Part shown: in pieces, positions 1-10,229 of the stretch | Layout: every line of letters begins with the position of its first letter | Numbering within the stretch: position 1 is the stretch's first letter | Assembly (NCBI GenBank): GCA_963575745.1 | Contig: CAUYUJ010016305.1 | Coordinates: 85,001 to 149,000, forward strand | Length of the DNA stretch: 64,000 nucleotides | From: Prorocentrum cordatum | Lineage: Eukaryota; Sar; Dinophyceae; Prorocentrales; Prorocentraceae | Direction: 5' to 3' | Position numbers and translations under genes: made by a program | The notes under the pieces: model-generated | What the model was told of the DNA's origin: nothing | Seen by the model: only the letters and a program-made list of their open reading frames with translations | Database searches by the model: none

Positions 1-226
1 TTCTATTGCATGGCCTACCGAATCGACCCTGTGGATAGGCACCACTTCATGGGCCGTGGCAAGGCGTACGAGCTTAAGGTCACCAACTCCAGGGAGTGCG
101 GCGAGAGGAGGCTAAAGTACAGCGAGCACAGCGCCGACTGGTGGGCCAGAGCCGAGGTCCTGCTCACCATGATGGCCAAGCTGAGGAGGAGAGGCAGAGG
201 CACGAAGCAGCAGCGGGAGCTCTCTC
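1..226 (+). pseudogene. 5' fragment of LINE frame, frameshifted
   Basis: Frame 1 is open from ATG at 10 and reads plausible protein (YRIDPVDRHHF near the start, DWWARAEVLLTMMAKL around 140-185) before turning into low-complexity R/G/H-rich sequence. The long frame that follows lies in frame 2, which has in-frame stops at 170 and 182. The simplest reading is one original coding region with a frameshift between about 185 and 227. Any endonuclease domain would lie left of the window, so its presence cannot be judged. The join is inferred from the change in protein-like quality, not from an alignment. Confidence 0.5.
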
Positions 227-3200
227 GTGCAGGACGAGCTGGCCTACGACGGCATGCCCCAGGCAGGCCGCGGGGCCTCGGAGACGGCACGCCTGCACCG
301 CAGCATCTGGAGGCAGAGGCTTGCGGCGCTGGAGGACCTCGACGTGGCGATCGTCGAAGGCATGGCCATGCAGGCCGAGCAGGAGAGGAGAGCTGCTGTG
401 AACAGGGACCTGAGGGAGAGCACGCGGAGCTTTGGGCGGTGGCTAGCCGCTACAGAGAAGCAGCCAGGCGTACTCCACAGGATCACCAAACCACCCATCA
501 GACGCGAGGAGGAGCTGGCAATGGAGACGGGCGTGACGGATAGCCCGATGGAGATCGTGGACGCCAAGGCTGAGGCATTCGCGAAGATCTGGAGGTGCGA
601 GGAGGTCGCCCACGGCACGCACACGCAGCTGCTCGGGGACCTCAGGAGGCGAGCGGCAGCCGTGGACGCGCCACAGTGGACTGTCGACGACCTGGACCTC
701 GCCCTCGCGGGGGAGCCCGACAGGGGCCAGGGAGTAGACAAGCTCTGCTGTAGCGACATCCGTCGGCTTCCGACGGCGGGGCGACAAGCCATCGTAGACC
801 TGTTCAACGAGTGCGAGCTGAACGCGCTGGTCATGATCATCCCCAAGCCAGCCAAGGGCGACCGCGCGCTGGCCCTGCTCCCGCAGCTGGTGCGCTGCTG
901 GGAGCTCCTCCACAGGCCCGCAGTGAGGGAGTGGGCAAAGCAGCAGGAACGCGAGTGGGACGCGGCGGTGACAGGTAACAGCTGCAAGAGGGAGGCGCTC
1001 AGGCGTATCCTCTCGGACGAGTGCTGCGACGCGCTAGGCATCTTCCAGGGATGCACGCTGGCAGACATCGAGAAGTTCTACGACAGCCTGCGCATCGACG
1101 CCCTCATCCCAGAGGCGCTCAAGCTGAACTTCTGCCCGAGGCTCCTCACCATGCTGCTTCTGCAGCACTCAGGAGCCCGAATCCTGAGGTGCAAGAACTC
1201 GTACTCGGAGCCGATGCTGGCCGACAGATCGATCCTGGCGGGTTCGAGACACTCCAATAACGTGGCCAAGACGGTGGTCTACGCGGTGCTCAGCCACATG
1301 ATGGACGTCGCATCGACGCTGCCCAAGCCGATGCCGCGAGCCTGGTTCGGCGACATCAGCATCAAGGTCGTCGGAAGCAAGGAGGCGGTCACGGAGCAGC
1401 TCACGACGGTCACGAGCGAGCTAAAGTGGGGGCTGGAGCAGCACGGGCTCAGCCTGGCAGACAAGACGCTGATCTTCACCTCGGACTTCGGCGCCACGCT
1501 CCAGGTGCAGTCCAGGCTCAACCAGCTTGGGATAAAGGTCAAGGCGGCCACAGAGGGCAGAGACCTCGGAGCTGACCGCGCTGCGAGAGGCACCACCAGG
1601 AGGCCCACGCATGCGAAGAGGGCCAATGATGCGCGCAAGAGGTTCGGATCGGTCGGCTTCAAGCTGCGCAAGCTGAAGCTGAAGAGGAGGCGTGGAGTGG
1701 CACACCAAGGCGCATCAGCCTCGCCGGTGTACGGAGTGGCCGCCCACGGGCTCTCTCCGTGGGCCCTCAGGCTCGCCAGAAGGAGGTATGCGCAGGCTCT
1801 GAGGAGAGCGTGGCCTGGGCGATGCCTCACCACCTTCCTGGCGCTGGAGGGGGTCGACCCAGCGGTCGCCATGGCGAGGAGCCAGCTCAGAGCCTGGTTC
1901 GACCTGTGGGCCAAGAGCCAGGACCTGAGGGAACAAGCGCGCAAGGCCTGGCCCAGGGTCTACTTCAGGCTCCTGCGGACGGACCCGAGGCGGCGCTGGC
2001 AGCAGAGACGAGGAGTGATGGGAGGCATTATCCTGCTGCTCTGGGAGCTAGGCTGGGACTCGAGGGGGCCTGACATCTGGATAGACGAGGACGGCGGCAG
2101 ATGGCGATTCCCAGAGGACGAGGAGGACGGAGACCCAGAGGCGATCATCGAGGCGCTCCTGGACAGCGCGAGTAAGCAGCTGTGGAGCCAAGCAGCAGAG
2201 CACCACAACGGCGCTGGCATGGAGCACGGGGTGGACTGCACGGATATGATCAAGCACCTGGAGCCCCTCAGGAAGCGCGGCAAGCACCAGACCTACGGGG
2301 CGCTGCTTGCGGCAGCGTGCGCAGGCACATGGACTCAGGCCAGGAAGCGCCAGGAGTTCAACTCGGGCGACGAGACCTGCGAGCGCGGGCAGCTCGAGGA
2401 CGACTTCCACCGCATCTGGGGGGCATGCTCTGCGACAAAGCCCTCGGAGGTGGTCGAGAAGACGGCAGGGCTCGTCGCGAGAGCCGAAGCAGGTGTGGCC
2501 GGAGCCCCAGCTTTCTGGCTCAGAGGGCTCACGCCTAAGGCCTGGACGGTGCCACCCCCGTGCAGCACGGAGGAGCAGGAGACGCCGCTGGGGCAGTGCC
2601 TACAGGGGGGCAGATTGCGAGCCCCAGAGGGAGGGCGGCTCACCATCTGTGGGGACGGCTCAGGAGGCGAGTACAGCAGCGACGTGAGGTACAGGAGATG
2701 CGGATGGAGTTGGGTGATGCTGGACACCAGAGGGCGCACCAGAGATTTCCCGACCTGGGCCGCGAAGTTCGGACCCCTGCCAGGCTCACGCCAGTCCAAC
2801 AACAGGGCTGAACTGTGGTCGCTCATCAATTGCCTGGAGTCGACGTGCGGTGACATGACCTTCTGGACGGACAGCGAGATCACCCTCGTCGGCTGGCACG
2901 CACGTCGCGATGAGAGACCAGAAGGGGCCGCCAACTGCGACCTCTGGCGCCGGGTGCGGAGGGCCATCGCCGAGAGAGGAGGGGGCAGGGAGATCATCAC
3001 TTTGCGCCACCTGAACAGCCACCTGACGGAGACGGAGGCGACGGAGAAACACATCCCGAGAGATGCTCGGGAAGGCAACCGAGAGGCAGACAGACTGGCC
3101 GATGCAGGTGCCAAGCAGCACGCCATCCCAGAGAACCAGATGGGCTGCTACGAATGGGTGCGGGCGACGGCGAGCCTGGTCAGAGCGCGCATCGCGGCCT

Positions 3201-4909
3201 GCACCCAGGACGCCATGGAGCGGAGGCCGACGGAGAACAAGGAGCTGAAGATGGCGAGGAGGCACGCGGTCATGCAGAGGAGAGCGCAGAGGAAGGTCAA
3301 GGCAGACTACCTCGCGCGAGACCCCCGCAGACGGCCAGCCACCACGCACGACCTCGTGAAGCTCAGACGAGGACGAGGGTGGAGGTGCAAGTGCTGCAAC
3401 CAGTCAGTCACGACGGCGACGGCCCTTTCCAGCATCAAGGAGTGGTTCGAGCAGAAGTGCGGTGGCCCGCCCCCAGCGGCAGGCAGGTGCATCGAGTTCA
3501 ACGGCCACACCTCGCACCCGTCGCACCCCCTGCGATGGCTGGGCCGCCAGAGGCGCTGGTTCTGCACGCTCTGTGCGAGCTCCGCCACGGAGATGGTCTC
3601 GGACAAGTTGCAGGCACCCTGCCGCCTCCGCCCCACCTGCGAGTCGAGAAGATACCTGCTGAAGAGCTGGACTAAGCTGGCAGACGCAGAGGAGTGGAGG
3701 ATGTGGCGAGAGATCAAGCAGGATGAGATTCGAGTTACACCAGGATGGTCAGAAACGGTCGAGGACCCCTTCGCAGATCGTGGAGATCACATCGAAGAGG
3801 GGCAGCCGCAGCAGGCAACAGAAGGTCTCGAGGCGGAGGTCCCTGACGAGCCCAGTGAGCATGACGCGGACTTCGTGACCAACATGGTGGCAGACAGGAC
3901 CTCGCAACTAACAGAGCGGACCCACACCCTGGGAAACCGACAGACTGAACGCGAGGGGGGGGGCTTGGCCCGCGGATGCCACGTGAACCGCGAACACAGC
4001 GAGAGGCATAGTCGGGGGACCTCGCCCGAGCCAGAGGTCAGAAGCATCGAGGATGACCCGAGGAGAACCCGAGAGGTGGCCGCTGGAGGGATCGTGAATG
4101 GCGACCACGCCGCGGTGCTCGACAGCGACCAGGCCCCCCCGCACGCTGACCCCCTCCCACCCCTGGGACCAGGAGTGCCCAGAGGCCCCTCCAGGAGGGA
4201 TAATGGGAGGGGCGAGCCCCACGCTGGGAGACGCACGCTGGAGCAGGCGGACGCGCTGGGCAGGCGCGGCGGACCCCACCAGAGGCGGAGTGAAGCGGGG
4301 CGGCGAGCTGCCAGAAGCCAGGAGGCTGCAGCTGCCGCCACACGCTCCCCGCCGAGGCCGCCCAAGCCCAAAATGAGCGAGCAGGAGGCAGAGGTGAGGG
4401 CGACGAGGCTGCTGGAGGTGGCGGCGGCGCCGAGAGCAAGGATGAGACAGTGCCAGCCGTTGGAGGCAATCCTGAAGCTCAAGAAGGTCGAGCCAGACGA
4501 CAGCCAGAGGAGAAGTGAGGAAGCCAGGAGGGCGCTGGAGGCCGCCAGGGAAAGAGCGAGGTCCAGCCCAGCCGTGACGGCCAGGAAACGCAGCCCGCCC
4601 AAGCCCAAGGTGCTGCCGCTGGCGACGCTGAGGCAGCTCCTGGCGGAGCCCGCACCGCCGCCCCAGCCACCAATAGGAGCGAGGAGACCCGCGCGGAGGC
4701 CAGCCCCGCCAGGAGCGCCCGCAGGAGGGCGGCTGGCCCAGGGGCAGCTGTGCGGGAGACACGCCTCGCCCGTTGGAGGAGGAGGAGGAGGGCCCTGCTG
4801 CGGGCGAACACAGCGGGCGCCGCAGGCGAGGCCCGACGCGCCCCCAGGCGCGGGGCCAGGCCGCCCGCGGGCCGCCGATGCCGTCGCCGCCGCCTCGAAG
4901 ACGCCCTGA
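227..4909 (+). CDS. LINE-type reverse transcriptase / RNase H polyprotein
   Basis: A 1,560-codon frame, first usable start GTG at 227, stop TGA at 4907-4909. About residues 190-400 resemble a reverse transcriptase: motif A DIEKFYDSL with Asp280, a motif-B-like ILAGSRHS near residue 332, and WFGDIS at the motif C position (Gly375-Asp376) where the family has x-D-D. RNase H follows with its acidic set: CGDGSG (Asp810), RAELW (Glu862), WTDSE (Asp882) and READRLAD (Asp955). Around residues 1053-1135 are CxCC and CTLC pairs plus further Cys, like the C-terminal zinc-binding motifs of dinoflagellate LINEs. Residues ~1230-1560 are Arg/Pro/Ala-rich and look disordered. The element would copy itself by target-primed reverse transcription, but the missing first catalytic Asp and the broken 5' end suggest an inactive copy with a surprisingly intact frame. 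Confidence 0.8.
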   Translation: MQDELAYDGMPQAGRGASETARLHRSIWRQRLAALEDLDVAIVEGMAMQAEQERRAAVNRDLRESTRSFGRWLAATEKQPGVLHRITKPPIRREEELAMETGVTDSPMEIVDAKAEAFAKIWRCEEVAHGTHTQLLGDLRRRAAAVDAPQWTVDDLDLALAGEPDRGQGVDKLCCSDIRRLPTAGRQAIVDLFNECELNALVMIIPKPAKGDRALALLPQLVRCWELLHRPAVREWAKQQEREWDAAVTGNSCKREALRRILSDECCDALGIFQGCTLADIEKFYDSLRIDALIPEALKLNFCPRLLTMLLLQHSGARILRCKNSYSEPMLADRSILAGSRHSNNVAKTVVYAVLSHMMDVASTLPKPMPRAWFGDISIKVVGSKEAVTEQLTTVTSELKWGLEQHGLSLADKTLIFTSDFGATLQVQSRLNQLGIKVKAATEGRDLGADRAARGTTRRPTHAKRANDARKRFGSVGFKLRKLKLKRRRGVAHQGASASPVYGVAAHGLSPWALRLARRRYAQALRRAWPGRCLTTFLALEGVDPAVAMARSQLRAWFDLWAKSQDLREQARKAWPRVYFRLLRTDPRRRWQQRRGVMGGIILLLWELGWDSRGPDIWIDEDGGRWRFPEDEEDGDPEAIIEALLDSASKQLWSQAAEHHNGAGMEHGVDCTDMIKHLEPLRKRGKHQTYGALLAAACAGTWTQARKRQEFNSGDETCERGQLEDDFHRIWGACSATKPSEVVEKTAGLVARAEAGVAGAPAFWLRGLTPKAWTVPPPCSTEEQETPLGQCLQGGRLRAPEGGRLTICGDGSGGEYSSDVRYRRCGWSWVMLDTRGRTRDFPTWAAKFGPLPGSRQSNNRAELWSLINCLESTCGDMTFWTDSEITLVGWHARRDERPEGAANCDLWRRVRRAIAERGGGREIITLRHLNSHLTETEATEKHIPRDAREGNREADRLADAGAKQHAIPENQMGCYEWVRATASLVRARIAACTQDAMERRPTENKELKMARRHAVMQRRAQRKVKADYLARDPRRRPATTHDLVKLRRGRGWRCKCCNQSVTTATALSSIKEWFEQKCGGPPPAAGRCIEFNGHTSHPSHPLRWLGRQRRWFCTLCASSATEMVSDKLQAPCRLRPTCESRRYLLKSWTKLADAEEWRMWREIKQDEIRVTPGWSETVEDPFADRGDHIEEGQPQQATEGLEAEVPDEPSEHDADFVTNMVADRTSQLTERTHTLGNRQTEREGGGLARGCHVNREHSERHSRGTSPEPEVRSIEDDPRRTREVAAGGIVNGDHAAVLDSDQAPPHADPLPPLGPGVPRGPSRRDNGRGEPHAGRRTLEQADALGRRGGPHQRRSEAGRRAARSQEAAAAATRSPPRPPKPKMSEQEAEVRATRLLEVAAAPRARMRQCQPLEAILKLKKVEPDDSQRRSEEARRALEAARERARSSPAVTARKRSPPKPKVLPLATLRQLLAEPAPPPQPPIGARRPARRPAPPGAPAGGRLAQGQLCGRHASPVGGGGGGPCCGRTQRAPQARPDAPPGAGPGRPRAADAVAAASKTP

Positions 4910-4973
4910 GGTGGGCGGCGAGCGGCGGCGCGGCAACTCTCGACTTTGTCGTCAGGGGAATGTCCAAGGAATG

Positions 4974-5011
4974 TCTCCTCCTCCTCCTCCTCCTCCTCCT
5001 CCTCCTCCTCC
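4974..5011 (+). repeat. (TCC)n microsatellite 3' of LINE
   Basis: Twelve or so TCC units begin 65 bases after the LINE stop codon. The other LINE 3' end in the window (34559) also runs straight into a CTC triplet array. Confidence 0.9.
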
Positions 5012-5838
5012 AGGGGGACAGGCAGAGCGCGGCCACGCCCACCGCAGCGCCCGCGCGCCCCCGCGAGCCCGCCGCCCGCCGCTCGCGCGCGCGCAGGGGC
5101 GGCCGGGGGCGCGGGCGGGCGCTTGCGGAAACGCCCAATCGAGACGCGGACATAACGCCAGGGCCACAGCAGCTCTCAGTGCGCCCAGTGCCCGAGGAGG
5201 ACAAAAGGGTACCCATACCGCTACCCCTGCCTCGTTTTCGCCTCTCGGGCCTTCCTGGGAGGCCCTCGTCGCCACCGCCATGTTCGCCCCGAAATCCAAG
5301 CCAAAACGCACCCCAGCAGAGGTCCAGGGAGTTGCAGTATCGGTACCTTTTTGGTTTCCCCACAGTGGTCGCCAGTCGCTTCGAGGAGGAGCGCTCCCCC
5401 CTCGGAGCGCTGCCGCCCGTCACGGGGCGGCTTCCAGCCGATGGAGCCCGTTTCCCTTCCCACTCCTCTCGGGACGATCGACATGCACAGAAAGAAGGGC
5501 TACGATGCCCAGCAGCTCCTGTTCATTTTGAACCAGATTCGGGGGCAGTGTTCTCTGAAGACAAAAAGCCACCTGCCCAACAGCGGCCGCTGTCGGTTTT
5601 GGACAGCATCTGTTGTTGGGCATTTGTCCCCATTTCGGGCGTCCAAATCCTCCGCCCCAGTCCCCTGGGGGCGCCCCCTCAAATCAAGACGCTGAAATAT
5701 GAATTGGTTTGGGCTCAAGAGGCGCCAGGGTTTCCGGGCCGTTCTCCTAAGATCTCCGTCGTGGAAATTGTTGTTGGCCCGGGCCTGCCGTGGCCAGCAC
5801 AGCCCCCTGATGGCAGCACGATGATTCTCTTTGTGTAA
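5012..5838. other. GC-rich spacer, no gene recognised
   Basis: A frame of 362 codons is open across 4750-5838, but its product starts as Arg-rich, runs through the TCC tract as poly-Leu and shows no domain. Two other frames are also long here, as expected of stop-poor GC-rich DNA. I see nothing supportable. Confidence 0.5.
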
Positions 5839-5935
5839 ATGTACACATGCATACACACACTATGCATAGATACGTGTATATATAATATACATTTGTGTAT
5901 ATACATATGTGTATACATATATACAAGACTGCAGT
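5835..5935. repeat. TA/TGTA-rich simple repeat
   Basis: Alternating ATACAC, TATA and TGTATA stretches form an abrupt AT-rich island of about 100 bp in GC-rich surroundings. Confidence 0.8.
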
Positions 5936-6139
5936 GGCGCTTCACGCCACGCACCTTGGTCCTTGAAGTGTGGCATGGAGACGGAATGGCAGGAAGGTCA
6001 AGCCGGCAATGTAGCGATAATTCCTTGTTGCCTTTTCCGGCATCGTCGCTATAGTAATGTTATTCGTTATCCTTCCTCCATGCTTCTTTTCTTCGTGTTC
6101 GCCAAACCCTGCGCATTCTCCCCATCCTCCTCAGCTCTT

Positions 6140-6990
6140 TTTTGCGTTGGATCCTCCTTAGAGAGCCTCTGGGGGCCTCACAAAAGTTGTTTCAGGCTTT
6201 CTTAAGGCCTTCTGGAGGCCTCCTGGGCGTATTCTGGGGGCCTCTGAGGGCTTCCTCGGGCCACCGTGCCTCCAACCGCGGTCTCCCTGAACGACCGGGC
6301 CACGATTTGGAATGCTTCGGAGATCGTCTTGGGGCCATCTTGGGCCGCCATGGCGCTCTCTGAGGGCCATGTTGGACCCGTGTTGTGCCGTTTTGGGGCT
6401 CTCTTGGACTGCTTGGAAGCCCTTTCGGGCGGTTGTGGGGCGATTTTGTAGCTTGCCAGGCGGCTTCGGACGCCCAGAAGACCGCCGTCTTGGAGCGTCG
6501 GGAAGCCGAAAACAGCAGAACATCAAAATTCACCAAAAACCAAAAGAAAATCACCCAGGAGGCTCCCCAGACAACCCAACTGTGCCCCAAGAGCTCCCCA
6601 AGAGAGGGCCCAGAGGGGGACCGCCAACCGATATTTCGAGGTCTCTGGCCCTCGAGGCCGCCTGTAGGCTTCCAGAGGCCACCAAGAGGCTCCCACGAAG
6701 CCCCTGAGGCGCTCAAGAGGCCCCCAGGAAGCCCCAAGAGACCCCCAAGGGGCTCCCAGAGAACGCCCAAGAGACCCCCCAACACACCCCAAGAAATCAT
6801 GTCCCCAGAAAACCTTCCAGGGACATGGTTCATCATGGGCCCGAGAGTTCCCGGAGGCCCCCAAAGGGCCCCCAGGGAACGCCCAAGAGACCCCCCAACA
6901 CACCCCAACAAACCATGTCCCCAGAAAGCCTTCCGGGGACACTGTTCATCATGGGCCCGCGAGTCTCTGGAGGTTTCGAAGTACCATCAT
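6140..6990. repeat. TTGG-type satellite with internal strand switch
   Basis: Degenerate repeats of GGCCTCTTGGGG and GGCCGTCTTGG fill the left half (to about 6470). From about 6545 the complementary form (CCCCAAGAGGCCC) takes over, so the block is a large imperfect inverted repeat about a centre near 6480-6545. That centre holds the GGGAAGCCGAAAACAGCAG-like island also found in the other blocks. The right half contains a 116-bp tandem duplication (6762 and 6878). Reading frames here give Pro/Arg-rich products in every phase and are not genes. Confidence 0.75.
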
Positions 6991-7099
6991 GCTACAGGAC
7001 AGCTGGGAAGTTGATTGGGAACATGAATGATCGCCTTCTCGCGGCCCTCCGCAGATCGTTTCGCACAAAGTTGCCCCAAGTGCCCTCTTGAATCGACTG

Positions 7100-7120
7100 C
7101 GACGACGACGAAACGACGAA

Positions 7121-7173
<53 letters not shown>

Positions 7174-7200
7174 CGCGCCCCAATAGGCGACGACGACATT

Positions 7201-7242
<42 letters not shown>
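7100..7242 (+). repeat. Two (GAC)n tracts in a short duplicated unit
   Basis: GAC triplets run 7100-7172 and 7188-7242. Each tract is followed by CGGCGCGCCCCAATAGGC or the near copy CGGCACGCCCCAACAGGC, so the tract and its flank were duplicated together. Confidence 0.9.
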
Positions 7243-7243
<1 letters not shown>

Positions 7244-7465
7244 CACGCCCCAACAGGCTCCCCAAGACGCCCCAAACCCATGCTCCCAGAAGGCCTTCTG
7301 AGAACCCGATTCACACGGCCTCCGCCCCCCTACACAACCATTTTCTTCGTAGGCCTTTCGGAATGCAGATTGGCATGCGTGGACTGTGGTCCACTACTTC
7401 AGTGGAGCAGGGCCTGCTAGAACCTGAGCGCGCGAGAAGCGCGCGCGATGGTTCTATTATGTATA

Positions 7466-7505
<40 letters not shown>
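7466..7505 (+). repeat. (TA)n(GA)n compound microsatellite
   Basis: About ten TA units at 7466-7485 pass directly into ten GA units at 7486-7505. Confidence 0.95.
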
Positions 7506-7639
7506 GTCCCAGCACGCACCATGAACCCCCCTTTTCTCTCGGAAGATGCGAAAAGAAAAGGGGGGCGGAAGGCGCGCGCTGCAACCGTAAAGGAAGAAGT
7601 GTGACAGAAAGGCTGGTTGTGTGATGGAGAAGACAGGTG

Positions 7640-8275
7640 TGGAGTACCGGGTGGAGTGTTTGGGACGGAGGGTGTGGAGTACCAGATGGTGTGTAGGAGA
7701 CGGAGGGAGTGGAGTACAAGGTTATTTTCAAGTTCAACGTGGGGAGGGATCCTGTTGAGTATCGGTTGGTGTGTTGAAGACGGAGGGTGTTGAGTATTGG
7801 ATGGTGTGTAGGAGACGGAGGGAGTTGAGTAGAAGGGTATTTTCAAGTTCAGTTTGGGGAGGGAGCCTGTTGAGTATCGGTTGGTGTGTTGGAGACGGAG
7901 GTCGTTGAGTACTGGATGGTGTGTAGGAGACGGAGGGCGTTGAGAAGAATGTTATTTTCAAGTTCAGCTTGGGGAGGGAGCCTGTTGAGTATCGGGTGGT
8001 GTGTTGGAGACGGAGGGTGGTGAGTACTGGATGGTGTGTTGGAGACGGAGGGAGTTGAGTAGAAGGTTGTTTTCAAGTTCAGCTTGGGGAGGGAGCCTGT
8101 TGAGTACTGGATGGTGTGTAGGAGACGGAGGGAGTTGAGTAGAAGGGTATTTTCAAGTTCAGCTTGGGGAGGGAGCCTGTTGAGTATCGGGTGGTGTGTT
8201 GGAGACGGAGGGTGTTGAGTATTGGATGGTGTGTTGGAGACGGAGGCAGTTGAGTAGAAGGTGATTGTCAAGTTC
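7640..8275 (+). repeat. 115-bp minisatellite with 35-bp subunits
   Basis: The anchor TTTTCAAGTTCA recurs at 7725, 7840, 7955, 8070, 8150 and (as TTGTCA) 8265: spacing 115, 115, 115, 80, 115. Each 115-bp unit contains two copies of a 35-bp subunit ending GGAGACGGAGGG plus about 45 bp of anchor sequence. The 80-bp unit has lost exactly one 35-bp subunit. Because 115 is not a multiple of three, the open minus-strand frames across the array change register each unit and are not genes. Confidence 0.9.
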
Positions 8276-8777
8276 AAAATGAGTTGAGAAAGTCTTCCAA
8301 AAATGAGCCTCAAAATGAAGTCCGAAAATCGTAAGAATCATTTATGAATTCATATACGATCTGGAGAAAGGGGGGTTCTTGGTGCGTTCGGAGGGCTACT
8401 TATATACATATATATATATATCCCTGTAGCCTCCGCGGGCGCGGCATGCCTGCGCTGGCGCCGCTCTGTCCTCAGAAGTCCTGGGTGCCGCTCCCGGGGT
8501 GCCGCGAGCACGGGCTGTTGGGCGATCGGGGGTTCGGACCGGCCGAAGAACAGTAAACGCCCATGTCGTCCACCTTGTTTCACCACTGGCGGCGCCCGGG
8601 CTCCCTCCGGCAGTGCTCCCGCGGCGCCTTGACTGAAGGCCGGTCGTCTGTGTGTCCGCGCCCGCGGCAAGCACTTGCTCGCCACCCTCGTCGGCGCGCG
8701 CCTGCCAGGATTGCCAAGTTTGTGGGGGGGTCTGGTCCGCGCTGAGTTCACAGGTGGCCGAAGGCCCGTCCCACGGT
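8276..8777. other. Spacer, no gene recognised
   Basis: Contains a short TA repeat (8401-8422). Otherwise it is GC-rich DNA in which I recognise nothing. Confidence 0.4.
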
Positions 8778-8932
8778 TAAGTCGGGCCTGTTCTACAGGA
8801 GGAATTTCCAAAAATAGTTAAAAAATAGTCTGGGGACGATTTGTTGAGTATTTTCTTACTATGTTTGAATATTTGGGGGTATTTCTGACTTTTCTTCCAA
8901 AATCCCCCTGTAGAGGGACATGCCCGACCTAA
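8778..8932. mobile_element. Family A MITE-like element, copy 1
   Basis: A 155-bp AT-rich element in GC-rich DNA. The left end reads TAAGTCGGGCCTG...TACAGGAGGA and the right end, reverse-complemented, TTAGGTCGGGCATGTC, giving imperfect terminal inverted repeats of about 25 bp. The interior contains AAAAATAGTTAAAAAATAG and is shared with copies at 41747 and 47774. TA or TAA lies at both ends; the exact target duplication is not resolved. Confidence 0.8.
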
Positions 8933-8939
8933 CCCCACG

Positions 8940-9690
8940 GGCCTCCTCTCCCAATGCTCGGTGCCAGACCCAGCGGCGCGAGCCTCGGCCACGGCCACGC
9001 ACGCGATACTGAGATTGGGCAGGACTTGCCGCGCCTACTTTCCAACACACGTGGCATTGGCAAATGACAAAAACGACGAGTCGGGTTTGTCCGCGTTCCT
9101 TGCGGCCGGCTGCCTGCTGCCTTGCGACATCGCGCTGTCCACGACCGTCGTCGGACCAGCGCCGTGCTGTCGAGACATGCAACACAGTCGGCCGCTCGCG
9201 GCTACTGGCTACTGCGCCCTTGCGCAGTGGGGCTCCGCGCGCACCCTTGCCCTTGCCCATGAACTTGCCTGAGTTCACCTGCTGCTCCTCCTTGGCCTGC
9301 TTCTGAGCAGCCAGCATGGCGGTGGAGACGCCCGCGGTCGCGAGGGCGAGCTCGTCATCTTTCCCGCGGCGACTGGCGTATCCACGGTCATCGCCGCGCT
9401 GCCGGACTCGGCGGCGGCAGCGGGCGCTGCTGGGGGGGGCCTGGCTCGCCGTTGCCTGCGCCTGCGCCCTCCTTGCCTCATGAGCGAGCACAAGCTTGAG
9501 CGTTTCGTCCAGGCGATCGGCCACGGCTGCCCGTACTGCTTCCGCCCTGGCCATCCATGGCCGTGACCTCTGCCTCCCTGCTGGTGCGCAGACCCTGCCA
9601 GCTCTCCACAACTCTGGCTTGACCTTCCTTCAGATCGCTCCCTTTGTGAATCCTCCCACTCGAAATCCTCGATACCTTGGAACAAGATGC
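8940..9690 (-). pseudogene. Minus-strand coding remnant, unknown
   Basis: On the minus strand a protein-like stretch (MARAEAVRAAVADRLDETLK, then STAMLAAQKQAKEEQQ and a basic GKGKG segment) is open between about 9560 and 9235. An alternative minus-strand frame is protein-like upstream (to 9685). The Ala/Gln/Lys-rich character would suit an RNA-binding ORF1 of a LINE, but there is no diagnostic motif. I do not recognise the gene, and GC-rich chance ORFs cannot be excluded. Confidence 0.25.
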
Positions 9691-9959
9691 GATCCCAGGA
9701 GAGCGAGAACTTGGGAGCGCGGCGCCTGTCCGCGCCCTCGATGGGCGGGGTCTGAAATGATGTTTCAAACGTGTGTGCTGTTGCTCGTTTTCAAGATCGA
9801 CGTGCTTTCCGTTGTTGGATCCGTGCTTCTTTGTTTCTGTTTCGGGATTCTCGGTCGCGCCGTTCTCGGTTCGGTTCCGTTCTGTGTTGCCGTGCTTGTC
9901 ATGTGTTGGGCAGCAGCTTGTCTCCCTTCCTGGTTGACCCAGGACCGAACGTTGAAACT

Positions 9960-10196
9960 TGAAGAACAACAACCGCTACCACCATCACCACACCACCAAC
10001 AACGACGACGACAACAACAGCAATAACACCACCAACAACAACCACTACAACAACCACAACAACGACAACAACGGCAGCAGTAGCAACAACAACAACGACA
10101 ACAACGACAACAACAGCAACAGCAGCAACAGCAACAGCTGCAACAACAGCAGCAACTGCAACAGTGACAGCGACAGCGACAGCAACAACACATTGA
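9960..10196 (+). repeat. Degenerate CAA/CAG/CAC/GAC triplet repeat
   Basis: About 235 bp of interrupted triplets, mainly CAA with CAG, CAC and GAC, ending in GACAGC units. In-frame readings give Asn/Ser, Cys or Leu homopolymers depending on frame and strand, so none is taken as coding. Confidence 0.95.
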
Positions 10197-10229
10197 TCAT
10201 GAAAGCGCCCATGAGGTTTGCAACGCGTG

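Noticed and set aside
4750-5838. A 362-codon plus-strand frame after the LINE
   Set aside because: Arg-rich start inside the LINE tail, poly-Leu through a TCC microsatellite, and no domain; typical of GC-rich chance ORFs.
7417-8341. Chain of minus-strand frames with repeated HTIQYSTPSVSNTP-like peptides
   Set aside because: The 115-bp repeat period is not divisible by three and the frames change register from unit to unit.
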